From contig NC_044571.1 of the NCBI RefSeq assembly GCF_901933205.1, forward strand, positions 71,177,689 through 71,241,688: a DNA stretch of 64,000 nt, written 5' to 3'. Source of the stretch: Camarhynchus parvulus (Eukaryota; Chordata; Aves; Passeriformes; Thraupidae). A program made the position numbers and the translations under genes. The notes under the pieces were generated by a model. The model was not told the DNA's origin. It did no database searches and saw only the letters and a program-made list of their open reading frames with translations. Of the stretch, positions 25,850 to 39,509 are shown in pieces. Within the stretch, counting starts at the first letter, position 1. The number at the start of each line of letters is the position of its first letter.

Positions 25850-26245
25850 ACCAAGATGAGCAGAATGATGGGGTCCCTCTCCTACAAAAATAGCCTGAGA
25901 AAGCTGGAGTTGTTCACCCTGGAAAAGAGATGGCTCCTGGATGACCTTATTTCAACTTTCCAGTACTTGGAAGAGCAAATTTTTACACAGGCAGATAGTG
26001 ATAGGACAGGAGGAAACAGACTGGATGATAGGAAGAAATTCTTTATTCAGAGAGTAATGAAGTATTGAAATGAGCTGCTCAGGGAAGCTGTGAATGCCCC
26101 ATCCCTGGAAGGGTTCAATGCCAGGTTAGATGGAACTTTCAGCAACCTGGTCTAGTGGAAGGTGTCCCTACCCATGGCAAGGGGTTTAGAACGAGATGAT
26201 TATAAGGTCCCTTGCAACCCAAATCATTCTATGATTCTATGATTT
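25850..26245 (+). mobile_element. CR1 LINE 3' end
   Basis: A plus-strand CR1 3' fragment, 5'-truncated. Landmarks in order: CTCTCCTACAAAAATAGCCTGAG, CTGGAGTTGTTCACCCTGG, CTTTCCAGTACTTGGAAG, GATAGGAAGAAATTCTTTAT, GCCCCATCCCTGGAAGGGTT, CAACCTGGTCTAGTGGAAGG and the terminal ATTCTATGATTCTATGATT octamer tail. A 70-codon frame at 25856-26068 is the decayed end of CR1 coding sequence. It belongs to the same tail class as the 14.8-15.2 kb copy. Confidence 0.92.
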
Positions 26246-28285
26246 TCTTCATCTATTTTCATAATAAGTACTACTGCAAATGAGAAGCGTGGCTGTGGTA
26301 AAGGAGATGATAAAGTGAACATTTACCATAGTTAGCAACTCACCTAGAGCAGCTTTTAAACAATTTGGGTTGTCTTTCTGAACCTATACCAGTACCTCCT
26401 GTACCTAAAAAGCTCTGCTTCTGCGCATGCAACTTAGTGAATATGCTGCTGCTCTTCTTTAAATATGTATATTACATATGTAGACACACTTTTCACTGCA
26501 GCTCAGCACACTTGATAATGGGGTTTGAAATTTTTTCCATCTATATTTCATAGCCTTAAGAAGAAAACATGATTATTTAAGTGAAAGTGATTAGCTAGAA
26601 CATGTGAATCACCTAGTAAACATGCTCAGCAATTTACTCAAAGAAACAATTTCAGCCATTTTTAATTGGCCAGTCAATATATGCTGACTGAGAAGATGCA
26701 CAACCATGCAGTGAAGTTAGTCTTAGTGAAAACAGGCTTTCTTCTTTTAGTTACATTTTGTAGACCTTTCAGAAGTAATCCATGCTCCCAAGACTGGATG
26801 GTTTACAGATTGAAAATCCTTCATAAAATCAATTTCTTCAGACTCAGTGGACAAATATAACTCTATTTTCTTTAATAATAGAATGGGAAAGTAATGAAAT
26901 ACTGTGAAATAATTGACTAGCTAGTTCCTTTTTTTTCATTTTAGAATAGGCTTTTTCTGGAAGGACCTGCTCTGGTGTTTTGATTAGGTTGCTTGAAATC
27001 ACTCTGATTGGAATAGCTAATTGAACACGACTAAATGATGAGTCAGACCCAATAGGAGTCAATGACAAGACACACTTGCCAGAAAAGAAAATCAGATCCT
27101 GGGAAGTATTAATAGCAGTGTCATATGCGAGACATTGGAGGTAATTATTCTGCTCTATTTGGTTGTGGGGAGGATGCAGGTGATGGTAGTCAGCCTGATG
27201 CAGGCACCTTACGTAATGGATGATATCAAATTGAAGGGTCTGGAGGAAACCGACAAGAGCAATAAAAGGTTTTAGCAGTATTATCTGTAGGAAAAATTAA
27301 TGTAAGATTATTATCTTAGTTACATAAGGCACTTTCATTGTCACTTGTTCACTGATGAGAGGAGAATAAACAGCTTCTACCACAGCCACGGCTGTGCCTG
27401 CTCTCCTGAAGTGTGTGTATTTGACCTAGAGAGGCAACTCTGGCTTCCAGGTGTGGGGCTCAAGATCATGTGTGCAGCCCAGGGCCCTACTGCCGTGCTC
27501 AACTCTTGAAGCAGAATCTGGCTCAGCTCCTACCCCACCGCATGTTGCACCTACTTATTTCCACATCTCTATAGCATGACTTTCAGGTCCATTTCCACCT
27601 CATATACTCCTGTCCCTCAGTGTGGGTTCCTGCCTTGGCCTGGCAGTGATGTAGCCTCTTCAGTATCTGTGTGGATAAAACCCAAAACCCACATCCATGT
27701 CAGTGCCTGGAATTTCTGGGAGACACACTGCTCTGTTGTCCCCTTCAAGGCACACCTGCATCCTTATGCAAAAAATGTACAGTTGTGTCTGAAGGAATCT
27801 GGACTGGGTTCATTCTCAACAGTCCAATGAAGGAACTGCAGACAAAAAACTTCCTGTGTTGATGAGACTCCCACAGACTGCAGGAGAACAGCCATGTCCC
27901 AAGACTGACCTTGTGCCTCCCTGCACAAGGAGAAGAGCAAGTAAGTAATCCAAAGACCTGGACCAGATGCTGATCTTGCACGTACATGGCATATGTATGC
28001 GACTTCTGTTTCTTTGCTCTGGTTTGCTTGGAATAAGTGGACAAAAAAATGTGGGTACTCTACTGAAAATGGAAAACTGCTTTGAGAAGAGACCTGTACC
28101 CTCCTTCCACAAGGACCTACATATTTAGATGAAGCATTGGTTAAGCACAATTCATTTGCAATGCATTTTTGCTAATTACAGGCCTCTCCCAAGGCCTCCG
28201 TCCTCCTTGAGGTACTTGTTGTCGAGGGTGATGAAAACCAGCCCATAACGACTGGGTACACATCCACGGAAATATTGCTTCAGTG
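26246..28285. other. Sequence without a recognised gene
   Basis: The first half is AT-rich. From about 27390 to 28130 the composition is more GC-balanced, and several frames of 84-128 codons overlap on both strands (the largest on the minus strand at 27764-28150). Overlapping frames on both strands without a domain, a splice context or neighbours argue for absence of stops by composition rather than a gene. Confidence 0.5.
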
Positions 28286-28985
28286 TGTATTGGGTTTGCA
28301 TGGCAAGGTCTTGGTAGGGGCAGAGAGGAGGTTTTTACAGGGGTGACTTCTGTGAGAAGCTGCTAGAAGCTTCTTCCTCTGTTGAATAGAGCCAGTGAGA
28401 AGAGGCTCCAAGATGGATGCACTGCTGCCCAAGGCTGAGCCCATTAGTGGTGATGGTAATGACTCTGGGATATCATTTTGGAGAAGGTTAGGGGAGAAAA
28501 AACTGCACAACTCCAGCCAGAGAGAGGAGTGAGAACATGTGAGAGGAACAACTCTTCAAACACCAAGACCACAGAAGGGCAGGAGGTGCTCCAGGCACCA
28601 GAGCTGAGATTCTCTGCAACCCACAGTAAGACAGCTGTCCTGCAGCCCACAGAGGTTCAGGGGAGAGTAGATACCTGCAGCCCCTGGAGGATCCTATGCC
28701 AGAAGAGGTGGATGGTAAAATAAGGTTATGACTCCATGGCAAGTCCATGATGGAGCAGGCTTCTGGAAGGACATGCAAACTTGTGGAAAGAGGAGCCCAT
28801 GCAAGAGCAGGTTCTCTGAAAGAATTTGTGACCTCATGGGAGAGCCATGTAGGCAGACGTCTGTCCATAGCACTGCCCTCCTTATTTCTGCCTCAGGTGT
28901 GGAAGCTGGAAACACAAACTGTGTTTTTCCTAGGGCCACAGAACAGAGTGTGTCTGTGCCTCACAGGGTGCAATAGCTGACTCTG
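28286..28985 (+). mobile_element. LTR-like repeat, best copy in the window
   Basis: The element begins with TGTATTGGGTTTGCATGGCA, the expected TG start of an LTR, followed by AGGTCTTGGTAGGGGC, GAAGCTGCTAGAAGCTTC, AGAGCCAGTGAGAAGAGGCT and GAGAACATGTGAGAGGAAC. It then continues as a GC-rich series of degenerate units built on CTGCAGCCC, GAGCAGG and TGGAAGGAC. I recall this as the 5' part of a long avian ERV-related LTR; the usual 3' part with a CA end is not visible, so the copy is truncated at the right. Several overlapping frames (up to 126 codons) are by-products of the unit structure. Confidence in the repeat is good; confidence in the ERV assignment is moderate. Confidence 0.72.
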
Positions 28986-31900
28986 CATCAGAAAAGGTCT
29001 GTCACTTGCTTTGAATGTCTAAAGCAGCACTGGGCTTTGCCCCAGTTGCTTTATGGTAAAAGTCTCCTTTTCACAGTTGTACCTGAGACATGATGTCTAT
29101 AAATAACTCAGCATTGATTTTAACCTTTTCTAATGTCTAGTAATGATGGATGCTTTTTTTCCTCCATTTTTTAGTCTTTTGAGAAGCTTCTGCATGCATC
29201 TTTCCTAGTGTCAGTGTTTGAGATTATTTTTGTTACCTCAAGAAGATTACATTGAATTTCTTCATATATGAATCTGTTCTGTCTTTTTGAATGTTCAAGG
29301 GGTTTGACACCCTGGTGATTGTATCCCCATTCACCCTTTTCTAATATCTTCCCAGTTTCCCAAGGTTTCTCTGTTCATTTTCAAAGCTGTATTGGACATG
29401 CAATGCACAGACACCCACTCTCTAGCAGCTCTGAATTACTCTCTTTTTTCCCTCCATGCAAATAAAGTAATCTTTGACTTTCAGCATTGCTGCTCTGTAC
29501 CCCAGACACTGAAATTGTTGCTGTGGCTTTGAAGCAGGACAGTGAACTGCCTTGTGGACTGCAGGCACCTTAGGGTCAAGTCATACAACAGAGGATATAG
29601 GAGGCAGATGCTGTATGTACAAGTATTCAGATGGTTCATTCCTAAGTTTTCGGGAAGATTTAAACAAGAGATTACCTGCATGAGCTACCTGACTGGCATA
29701 CACAATTGTGACACAGACACAACAAAATGTTTCAGATTCCAGTTTTATTCTGACTCAGACCAAAAAAAGGAAGGGGAAAGAGTAAATAGGGACAGTTTAT
29801 GAAAACCATAGTTTTTAAGAAAGGCTTGCATTCTATACTTGAATTGAAAGCTTATCAATGGCAATGGAGTTTCAGTTATGAAGCTAAACAATAGAGGTTA
29901 AAATTTCTTTAATAATATGTGCTAAAACTTACATACTGTCCTCCCACCATTAGTCTTTTACCTCAGGCTAGGTACCTTAGACATTTTTTTTTGTTATTAA
30001 AGATGCTGGTTGACTGAGCCAGGCTGCTATTCCACTGTTACAGCAAGCTGGTTTGGAAAACAATGATGAATATGGGGACCTTCAGAGTTCTCCATGTGAA
30101 GCACTGATGTAATAAAAGAAACACACCAAAGAAATAAATACATTTGAAGAGAGAAAAGAAGGCCTAAGTAGCCTGCCAAGGACCAAAATCCTACAGAATA
30201 CAAAATGGCATCATTTTTCTCCCTTTGTTGAGGTAACTATGATTTACACTTGATGGGGGTCCTAGGCACTGCAAAAATGTGGAAAGAAGGAGACCAGAGA
30301 CTCTTCCATCAAAGCCTGATGTTGAATGCTCAATTTTATATTACAGCAAATATACAGGGGAAAAAATGTAGACATTTTACATCATGATAAAGTAAACTGT
30401 AACTAAAATATCTCTTAAAATATTCCAGCCTCCTTTAGAAAGCCTAAATATTGTTTATTAATTTCCTTTTTCTGAATAATTTCTTTGCAATTTTTCATTT
30501 TCAGTGACATCTTCTTGAATCAGTAAGCTTTAAAGTAACAAAACTGCATAGGAACAGATTTAATAGAACAGTGCAGATAAAGATGCTTCACTGTTTTGAA
30601 ATTACGATTCCACTAACTTAGCCATATCTAATAAAAAATTTTTCCTTGACCCAGCAAACCAGCTTTCCTTAGGCATATTGACTCCAAATGAACACACAGC
30701 TTAATGAAATATATGACTGCAGTTTTTTTTACTCTTTATAGAAGTTTTTAAGTCCAGCATTTATTTTTTGTTCTCCTAACCACTTCAATTTTCCCTTAGT
30801 CCATTCTCACAGCCTGAACAAGGGACCAATAACTTTCGGAAATAAGAAGAAGGTACAGATATAACTTTCTATAACCAAATATGAGCTATATACATTGTCT
30901 TCCAGAGAAAAATTTTACTTTGATTTTTTAAATCTCTACACCTTACTTTCCCTATTGTATATCTTGCTTCTAGGACTGTGACATTTAATGGTATTTTGAT
31001 AAAGTTTTGAAGATGAGTTTCAGAAAGCAGATGTAAAAGAGCAGGCACTTTCCAGAACACATCCTATTTTCCCAGTGTGTCTTAGTAACTGTACTCAGGT
31101 CACTCTGATAATTCACATCATGGTTGGTTTGGGATCTGATTTGTATTTATGTATGAGTACAAACTGAATAGGTTTGTTTCCTGAAATTTCTGATAGTGAT
31201 AGAGGAGCCATAGTTTCATATTTTCTGTCAGCTCTAAAAGCTCTTGAAGGTTGATAAGAAAAGAATGAAGTTTTCCCTGGTATTGCTTAAGATGTTCAGG
31301 TCAGATACTGGAGATTAGTTGTATTGAAAGAATTATATGTGAAATCCATGGAGAGACAGTAGTTTTGCAACCACGTGAATAAAAAATTTTCTCTAGGGAC
31401 ATTACATTTTTTAAACTCTTGCTAGTACCAAGGGAATCTCTTGAATCTTAACTGGGAGCTGGAAGAAATTATATGGTATTAAAATGGCGTCAAAGGAAAA
31501 TAAAAAGCATGACTAGTCTAGTGCCTTTCCCAGTGGATATCACAAAACAAAGAACTGAGATTAATCAGTTTAAAAAAAGGTCAGTTTCAGCTTCCAGTAT
31601 GGTGCTAGAATATAGGTATCTGTAACTTTAATAAAGAAGTTTCTTTTTGTCTTCTAAATATTTGCAAAATGTCCTTAATCTCTATTAACTAGAAAATATT
31701 AACAGATAAATACTTTCCAGCAATTGACTTAAAATTTCATTGACTGTTTCCCCATTCTGTCTTCCTTGATCTTTGAGCAATTGCTGACTAACTGAAGCTC
31801 AGTGGGTAACATATGGTTTAGGGCCTTTCAAAGAGATCCTGGCCTCCAAAAGTCCTGTCCAGTCTGGGATCTCACATGAGGCATTCCTATTTTTGGTAGA

Positions 31901-34900
31901 AGAGATTGGCCCAGAGATAGAAAAGGATTATTGCCCAGGCAAAAGCATGACCTCAAGGACTATCTATATGTCAAATTTCCAGAAAAGATTGCTAAGTTTA
32001 GGCGAATTCTGCTTTAGCTCTGTAGTTTTAAAAGGTGTTATTTATCATTTGTATATTTATTATACTGCTTTATCTTTGGTCTTATGAGTTCCTAAAACTG
32101 CTGTGAGTCCTAAGCATAATGCATTTTTTGCCTCTATTTTCTTTAGTCTTGAGGTTTAGCTCTTTCACGTTTTTCTTGCTGTTTGTTTTGGGGTTTTGGC
32201 TGTTTGGTGGGGTTTTTTTGCTTGTTAATTTGAGAGAATTGAGTTTTGCTCAATGCAGTAAACACATGGTTGATACACTGTGGAATCATTCATGCTTTCT
32301 ATAATTTTTTTACCAGGAGTCCAAGGCACCTAATGAAGAGTTATACATGATAAAACCATCATTATAACCCCTCCATCAACTACTCATCCTCCCACTCCTG
32401 AAAGGAAAACAAATCTATTTGAGAAAGGTGGAAAATCGAAAATACTATACAGGCTCTCTAAAAGCCCATTAAAATGCTCTTGACAGGTCCAGAACATCAA
32501 CATATCCCTGCCATCCTGATCTTTGTCTCTAGATTTTGACCTTAAATTTGATTTCACTTTTTTCATAGCTGAAAGTCCATGTGTAGTCAAAAACAATGTG
32601 TTTCCATTTTCAGCTGCTAATGATCAATAATCTGGCTGAGCAAGTCTTACCTTTAATTGTACCATCACAGTTTGCAAGGTTATAATTTCCATTTTCAGGT
32701 CACCCACTTTTATTTTGAAGATACTTGCTATGTAATTAGCTATTTCCCTTGTATCACTGACAGAATGTGATCATGAAAGCTGCCAATGGTAAATTTTCAT
32801 CACATCTAAGCTTCCAAGCTCCTTATTGTTTTCACAGTTAGTTAATACACTTTGCCAGCAAAATGAGTCCCATAATTGATTTGTGAGCAAAAGAATAGCT
32901 GCTATTGAGTTATGGTTCACATCTCATTGCATAGAAAGGACTAATTGAAGCTGGTCAGCAAGTCTGCTCTTTTTGCTTTGGTTACTCCTCACCTTTCTGA
33001 CTGTGCCTTGCAGGAGTCCTCACGCTGCCAGCCCCCCCCCGACCCCTGCCTGCACCACCAGCCACTTCAGCAGCTTTTGTCCCTTCAGCTCCAAGTGTGT
33101 GCAGCATGGGACCTTGATCTGGCTAGCAGGAAACTCTTAAGCTGCTTTATTCCTTCCCACACCTTTGCTTGAAACTTGAAATACATAAAATCTTCTGCTC
33201 CTCTTTCTCTAATCTTTGCACTATGAAGTTACACAGAGATAGTTGATGTATATTTCCATACCGTGATTTATTTACAGACTTTCTCTTACTTTATGATATA
33301 GCTTCCTTTTGGCAGAGATACCATGAAAATATGGGAACATACCACAAGGTAAACAACTGTGTTTAGACCTGAAGATAAGCTAAATATCTATGATGCAGAC
33401 GTGGCCATATATTTTCCTTTCTCTCTGCCAGAAGGGACCCAAGCACTCCCCTGTTAGAGGCTCCTCTCTATTCTGGAGCTCTTGGAGAAGAAAGGACACA
33501 TAGGGATTTTCCACTTTCTATGTCAATCTTACATAAAGGTCTATTAGATGAAACCCACAAATTAGGGTTTGAAAATTGGTTTATAATCAGTGCCTCACTG
33601 TAGAGCAAACCCAGCTTGAGCAAGTGCACACAAGCCACTGCTCTGTGAGCCAGGCATTGATTCCTTTCTGCTTTAGAGAGGGCATCAAACAGCACATACA
33701 GAGCACTTGATGCTACACTTTTCTCTCCTGATGAATCTGACAGTTGCTAAAAAAAAAACCCTCCCACAGCTTGCATGCTTTTTGAAAATTATTCCATTTT
33801 TGTTGTTTGGCTAAACAGTTCTGTATGAAGTAGCACTGGCTTGTAAGACTTGGAATCAGCCAGAAAATCTAAATGTTAATTGGTTACAGCTGAAATTTGA
33901 ATTCACAGTGAGACAGAAAGTTGACCTTTAAGTTTCGCTACCCTTGAGTAGTTCTCAGCCTTGGGAAAATGTACCACTGTCAAAATGTTACTTTACTCCA
34001 AGAAGTTGTGCTAGAATTAGAAGTTGTTCAAAAGGAGGCTAAAGTATGCCATAATCATGGAGCAGGCTGAATTAATGCAAGATCAGACACAATCATGGTG
34101 TAGTTTCAGGAATATTAGGTGATAATTGTGGAGAGTCAGATAATTACTTCAAGAGGTCAGATAACCTATGGTACTCAAATTAAAACTTCATCTAGGAGAA
34201 TCACAATATCCACTTTTTCACGATTTAAGGAAGGTTCACTTTTGACTTCTTAGGGCACGGCCCATTAGTTGAGTCTATTATCAGCAGTGCCTCTGTTATA
34301 GAATATATACTATTCTTAAAACCAATTCCCCAAAGTTCAAAGCCCTATATTTATGTCTCTCACGTTGGTGTAACTGCAAGGTTTTATCTAGCAAATATAT
34401 ACATTTCCACATGACACAATAAGGATATTGATTTTAGGTTTATTCTAAACTGTCAAGTAAATAGGCTTCATCGCAGCAAAGCACAGATCCTATTGACTTT
34501 GCTGGGCAGAGACAAATAAAGCTCTTAAGCTTTACTTGGCCCAAAATAACCCTTTGTATTTCTGATCTGTGGTTAGAAGGAGAAAGCCCATACTGAATTT
34601 CACTTTAAATTTGCATTTAGGTTTTTGGTGTAGTTTTTTTTTGTTTTGTTTTGTTCTGGTTTATTTTGATACTGGCTTTGCTTTTGATTGTTGTTTTGGA
34701 AGTTTTTTGGCTTGGCTTTGATTTTTTCCCCAGTGATATCAGACAGCTATAAAGAGGAAAAGCTATCTACAAGGACACCAGAAAACAAGGACACCCCTTT
34801 GGTCTACATTCTCTTGCATCTTTCCTTCTTATGGTAGCGCCTCAATTTCCTGCAGTCCTGTTCAATTATCATGACTGCAGGTCCAGAGACTATTTAAAAT

Positions 34901-37687
34901 GAGTAAGAGAGGCCAAAGGGCATGAGAGATGTTCCAGGCAGTGAGAGCTGATCCAGTGACAAGACCACAGCTGCTGTGGCCCTTCCCTCCTGCAGCACCT
35001 TCTAGTTATTCACACACCTGCTACACACATTCTATGTTGGGATGATGGCCCCTGTCTCGTGCATTCCCCAGCACACTGTGTCCAAATCCTGCCTGCTGCC
35101 TCAGGCTAAAAGCAGAGGAACAGGAGGAAGCTGAAGAAAGAAACTTTGAGCAAACTGAACAGGAGTACCCATATACTAAGTGAGCTGGCTGCACACAGCT
35201 AGACAGGTATTTGAAAGCTTGACAAAAGCAGCCCTGCCTCGCCTAAGGGTAAATTTGTCACCTTCGAGCAGGAGATTACTAACTTTCAGATGTAGAAGCA
35301 TGAGCCTGCAATTTTTTAATGACCACACACTTTCCTTGCCAGATATTAACTCATTGATATAAAGAATAACAGAAGTCGGAGATGTAATCAAACATAGTTC
35401 TTATACCTGGATTTAAACTATGTGATTGCTTCATGTAAATCCTACTTCTTCTTCCTTTTTCCATGCTTCCATTCTTACAGAAAAGGCCACATGATTTCTC
35501 TTTCATCGGCTCCATAGGATTGGGAAGAGGTTAAAAGACTTCAAAAAGTGGCGTTAGGAGGCCTCTCCACCAGAAAATTCAGATGCAAATGGAGAACTGA
35601 GAAGTATTAAAATGAAGGTTTGCTTGAAGAAATGTCTGGAATTACAGACACAGTGGACAAACTCTGCTGATATGACATTTGTGTGTGTGTTGGGCAGGAG
35701 CAGGGCAAGGACATGGAAGTCATTAGTGTGTCAGCATTTAGGAAGGCTGATGCAAGGTGAGTGTCAGGCTAGTGGCAACATTAATGGTTAAAGAATGTCA
35801 TTAATCCCCCAGAACTGAGGGCTTGTAACTGGCAAGGAGCCTGTACAGTCACTCAGGTGTGTTAGAAGGAAGTTTCTCATTCTATTTCAGTTCTTTGGGA
35901 AGAAGTGAAGAATTAAAAATGTGTGTTCATGCCTTACATTACTTACAAAAATTTATCATGACTGTTTGGGAAGCATGGCAAGCTGCAGCAGTGGCTGCAC
36001 AGCAAAGCCTGAGGATTCCCACTTTCAGATGAAGTGGAAGCTGGGAGGAGGGGCAGGCTGCCCTTTCCTGGCCATGTAACAGCTGCCTTCTGACTCCTGG
36101 AGCCTGGGGTTTGCTACTCTGCTGCTTTTCCTGTCATTGAGTAATAGGCACTGTCTTCCACTGCCATAGTGCCAGGTCTGCCCTCTCAAGGGGATGGATT
36201 GGATGATTTAACATCTCTTTTTCTTTGACTCCTTCTGTGAACCTACACACTGAATACTTCAGACTAAAAGCCCACCACAAGTAAATAAAGAGTACAAAAA
36301 GCCATAATTGCCTAAAACCAGGAAAAAATCCCTTTGAGATAACAGATTTGTTGGTGTTGTTGTTGTTCCATTTAGTAACATTGTAAATACCATTTGTTTG
36401 TTTTAGTAACAAGCTGTAAAAAAATCAACACATGCAGAAAGAAATACTGCCAACTTTTATGTGGCCAACTCTTTACTCTGCTTTTGACCATTACTCTGCA
36501 TCACCAGGCCCAACTCTACATCTGAACTCATCCATCAAGAGAGACCACCTCCAAAGTACAGCTCAGAGAGGATCTCTGGACTACAAAGATCCCTGAATAA
36601 TAATGAATGTTCCTGTGTCCTTCTGGCTGAGGAGCCAGTCCTGGGTCTTGGCTGATGTCTGGTAGATCCTCACATCAGCCTGATGATCCTAAGTTCCATA
36701 TATCATGCTGTATGATTTACTATGAGATTTTTATCCTCATACTCCAGTCCTTCTTAATTTCAGCTCCATTTTTTTCACAGATCCCTATGGTTTATGAGCA
36801 TTCCTGTTTAGTATTATGGTTGAGACATAGACTGATAAAGTAAAAATTTAAATTTGTTCATGGGGGTGTCTTTAATGTTCTTTTTGTCAAACAATAATAG
36901 TCTACATTTTTATATAAGATTTCATTTATACTTTATGTTTCTAGAAGAGTGGAGTTAGTGGAGAAGAAGCAACTTGGGCTTTTTTTCTGAGGTGTTCACT
37001 CCAGAGATTATGTGGATTTTGTAGAGATGATCAGCAGCTGTTTGAGAGGATGTTGTGTTGCTAGGAGACACTAATAAGGATGTACGATGAAAAATATATG
37101 CTCTTTTTAAATTGCACTTGGGCCAGGAAATGAATGAATAAAAAGTAGATTAATGAACCAGGGTATCAAAAATATCAAAGACTGCAAGAATGTTTCACAT
37201 TTGTGTGGGGAAGCAAGTGTTAAGCGTAAAACTTAATGCAGTTCCAACCAAAATGCATCAAAATGAGAAGAACAGACACTGTGGATCATTAACAGCCTGA
37301 TTAGAAGTACACAGATAGCCTGAATCAAGAACATAAAGGAAACAAGAACAGAAAAGAAGTTTGTTCAACTGCATGGCTTTTTCACCTTGCTGGTATTAAA
37401 CCAAGCTTGATGGTACACACCTCAGGTATCTTTATCCAGTTAATTGATTAAGCTTACTAAAAAACTTACTGTCTTCTTCTCTTTATAATCACATAAAGTT
37501 CAGAGAAAGGACATGAAAAGGCATCTCACCCAGGGAGGACAGTTAAACATCAACTATCCCTGGTAGATATTTGATCAGGCCACTCAAAACACCTCTACTA
37601 ATACTGGCTCCTCCTCAGGCAGTCTCATCTGTTGCTTCCCTTTCCCTGTTATTAGAAGCTTTTTCTATTGTTCAACCCAAAACTGTA
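28986..37687. other. Long AT-rich stretch, no gene recognised
   Basis: About 8.7 kb with no exon, RNA gene or named repeat that I can support. T/G-biased tracts occur at about 32110-32235 and 34620-34730 (with a few TTTTG units), and a run of nine C lies at 33032-33040. Individual frames stay below about 95 codons and show no domains. The tail end (35100-36700) is somewhat more GC-balanced. Old repeats and conserved noncoding elements cannot be excluded. Confidence 0.55.
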
Positions 37688-38120
37688 TTATAGTATCGTT
37701 TATAATGGAAAAGACTTCTAAGATAACTGAGTCCAACCATTAACACAGCACTGCCATGTCCACCACTAAATCATGTCCACAAGTGCCACATCAACATGAC
37801 TTTTAGATACCTCCAGAAACTGTGACCTCCATCACTTCCTCAGGCAGCCTCTTCCAGTGCTTGGAACCATTTTGGTGAAGAAATCTTTTCCTAACATCCA
37901 ACCTAAACCTCTCTGGTGACAACTTCAGGCCTTTTCCTCTTGTCTAATTCCATTTGACCTGGGGGAAGAGTCCAAACCTCACCTCACTACAGCCTCCTTT
38001 CAGGTGTAAAGAATGATAACGTGTTCCCTCAGCATCCTTTTTCCTGGGCTAAACAACCCCAGTTCTCTCACCTGCTCATCATAATGCTTGCTCTCTAGAT
38101 ACTTCACCAGCTTTGCTGCC
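37688..38120 (-). mobile_element. CR1 LINE 3' fragment
   Basis: A minus-strand CR1. Read on the plus strand: a degraded tail, then TGGAAAAGACTTCTAAGATA, GAGTCCAACCATTAACAC, CAGGCAGCCTCTTCCAGTGC, GAAGAAATCTTTTCCTAACA, CCTTTTCCTCTTGTC, TACAGCCTCCTTTCAGGTG and CAACCCCAGTTCTCTCACC. It stops at CAGCTTTGCTGCC (38120), just before the segment that normally encodes the RT C-terminus. It is therefore 5'-truncated and consists mostly of 3' UTR. Confidence 0.9.
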
Positions 38121-39374
38121 AAAACACTCTTACCAAAGTTTATTAAAGTGCCTGCGTCCGTCATGTTTTCAAAGCTCTGAACCCTTTTGGTATTTGTGCT
38201 GGAAACTGTCAAATGCAAAGATATTTTGTGTAAAGATATGATAACTTCTCCTGGACTTTGGAAATAAGTGAATGAGAAACAACACAAGTTCATTAATTCA
38301 CAGCCAAGGAGACTTACTTAAGAAAACAGTGCATATTTTGTCAACACAATCTTACCCTTTCAGGTCAGCAGTAAGCACCCAGTCTCATCTGGGGTTGCCC
38401 ATCGAAAAAAAATAAGAGATGCCTGAAAATGTCAAACAGAAAATAAGAGATAACTGAAAATGTCAAATGGCTTCTCTCAAGCCAAAAACTCCAGATAAAG
38501 CCAGTCCTCTTTCTAGAAATAACTAGGCTGTAAATGGAAAAAAACCCCACCTTTCTGTTTTTCTACTTTCTCAGTTTTGCTGAGGATCTAGACCTGCAAA
38601 AGTTTTTAAAATTAATTTCTACAGTTGTTGTGTTGTCATGTCTGGAAAATGGTATTGCTACAGTTTTAAGAGTTAATTAATTAAATAAGATGCAGGTTCA
38701 TAATATCATAGTAGAGCTTTATACATGTTGTGCTTAATGATACCACCAGATCTCAGCACCTCTACTGATATGATAATGTGTCTGAAAGGGCCTCTGATAG
38801 AGTGGTATGATAGTAGTACAGACCCATCTGGCCCATTTTCTTTTAACTTTTGTCCTTAAAGGCGAAGTCAGTTAAGAAACAGAAAAAAATGATGGTCAAA
38901 TAACATCAAATGACTGAAGAAGCCATGAAATTAAATTCAGAGTTCAAGCTGAAGCACAACAGGAGCCAGCAAGTTATGGCTGTCTAATGGCAGGGTGTTT
39001 GCCCAGAGGGAAAACTGAGTTGTGCATGGATGGGTGCATGTGATGGCCCCGCAAATCCACAGGTGTCCAACGATTCACAGTGCGGAACTGGAACTTCCAT
39101 CTTCTATCTGCTGCCCAATTCCAAGCATAGCAAATTACGGTTCAAGTGGCAGTTTTACCTCAGGAGTTATTTTTCTATTTGTGTTAGAAGTAAAATAAGT
39201 CTCTATAGTAACAAAACATAACTCACCTGTTAGTATTTTACCTTCTTTTTTATTTCTGTATTGAGTACCCAGACAGGCCAGAGCATTAGGAAGTGACCAA
39301 TGCTTTAAATGGCTTCATTTTATAATGCAAGATGTGGTTGAAAAAGTTTAAAAATTATTCAAGGCAGGCAGATT
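38121..39374. other. AT-rich sequence with one short tandem duplication
   Basis: No gene recognised. It contains the 31-bp tandem duplication at 38409-38470 (listed separately). Confidence 0.55.
38409..38470. repeat. 31-bp tandem duplication, two copies
   Basis: The units at 38409-38439 and 38440-38470 match at 27 of 31 positions; each starts AAAATAAGAGAT and includes CTGAAAATGTCAAA. It is a simple direct duplication in otherwise single-copy DNA. Confidence 0.9.
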
Positions 39375-39508
39375 TCTACCAGAAGCCAGAAGCTTCTCTT
39401 ATGTCTGTCAGAGCCACTGCTGGCTGGTTCCAAGACAGATTCACCACTGGCCAGGGCTGAGCCATCAGCCATGGTGCTGCATCTCTGGGATAACAAAGTT
39501 AAGGAGAT
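39375..39508 (+). mobile_element. LTR-like repeat, short third fragment
   Basis: It shares with the 28.3 and 21.4 kb copies the ordered blocks AGAAGCCAGAAGCTTCTC, CAGAGCCACTGC, GGCTGGTTCCAAGACAGA, CCACTGGCCAGGGCTGAGCC and CTCTGGGATAAC. It is truncated on the left and stops where the candidate minus-strand LTR begins. Confidence 0.65.
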
Positions 39509-39509
39509 C

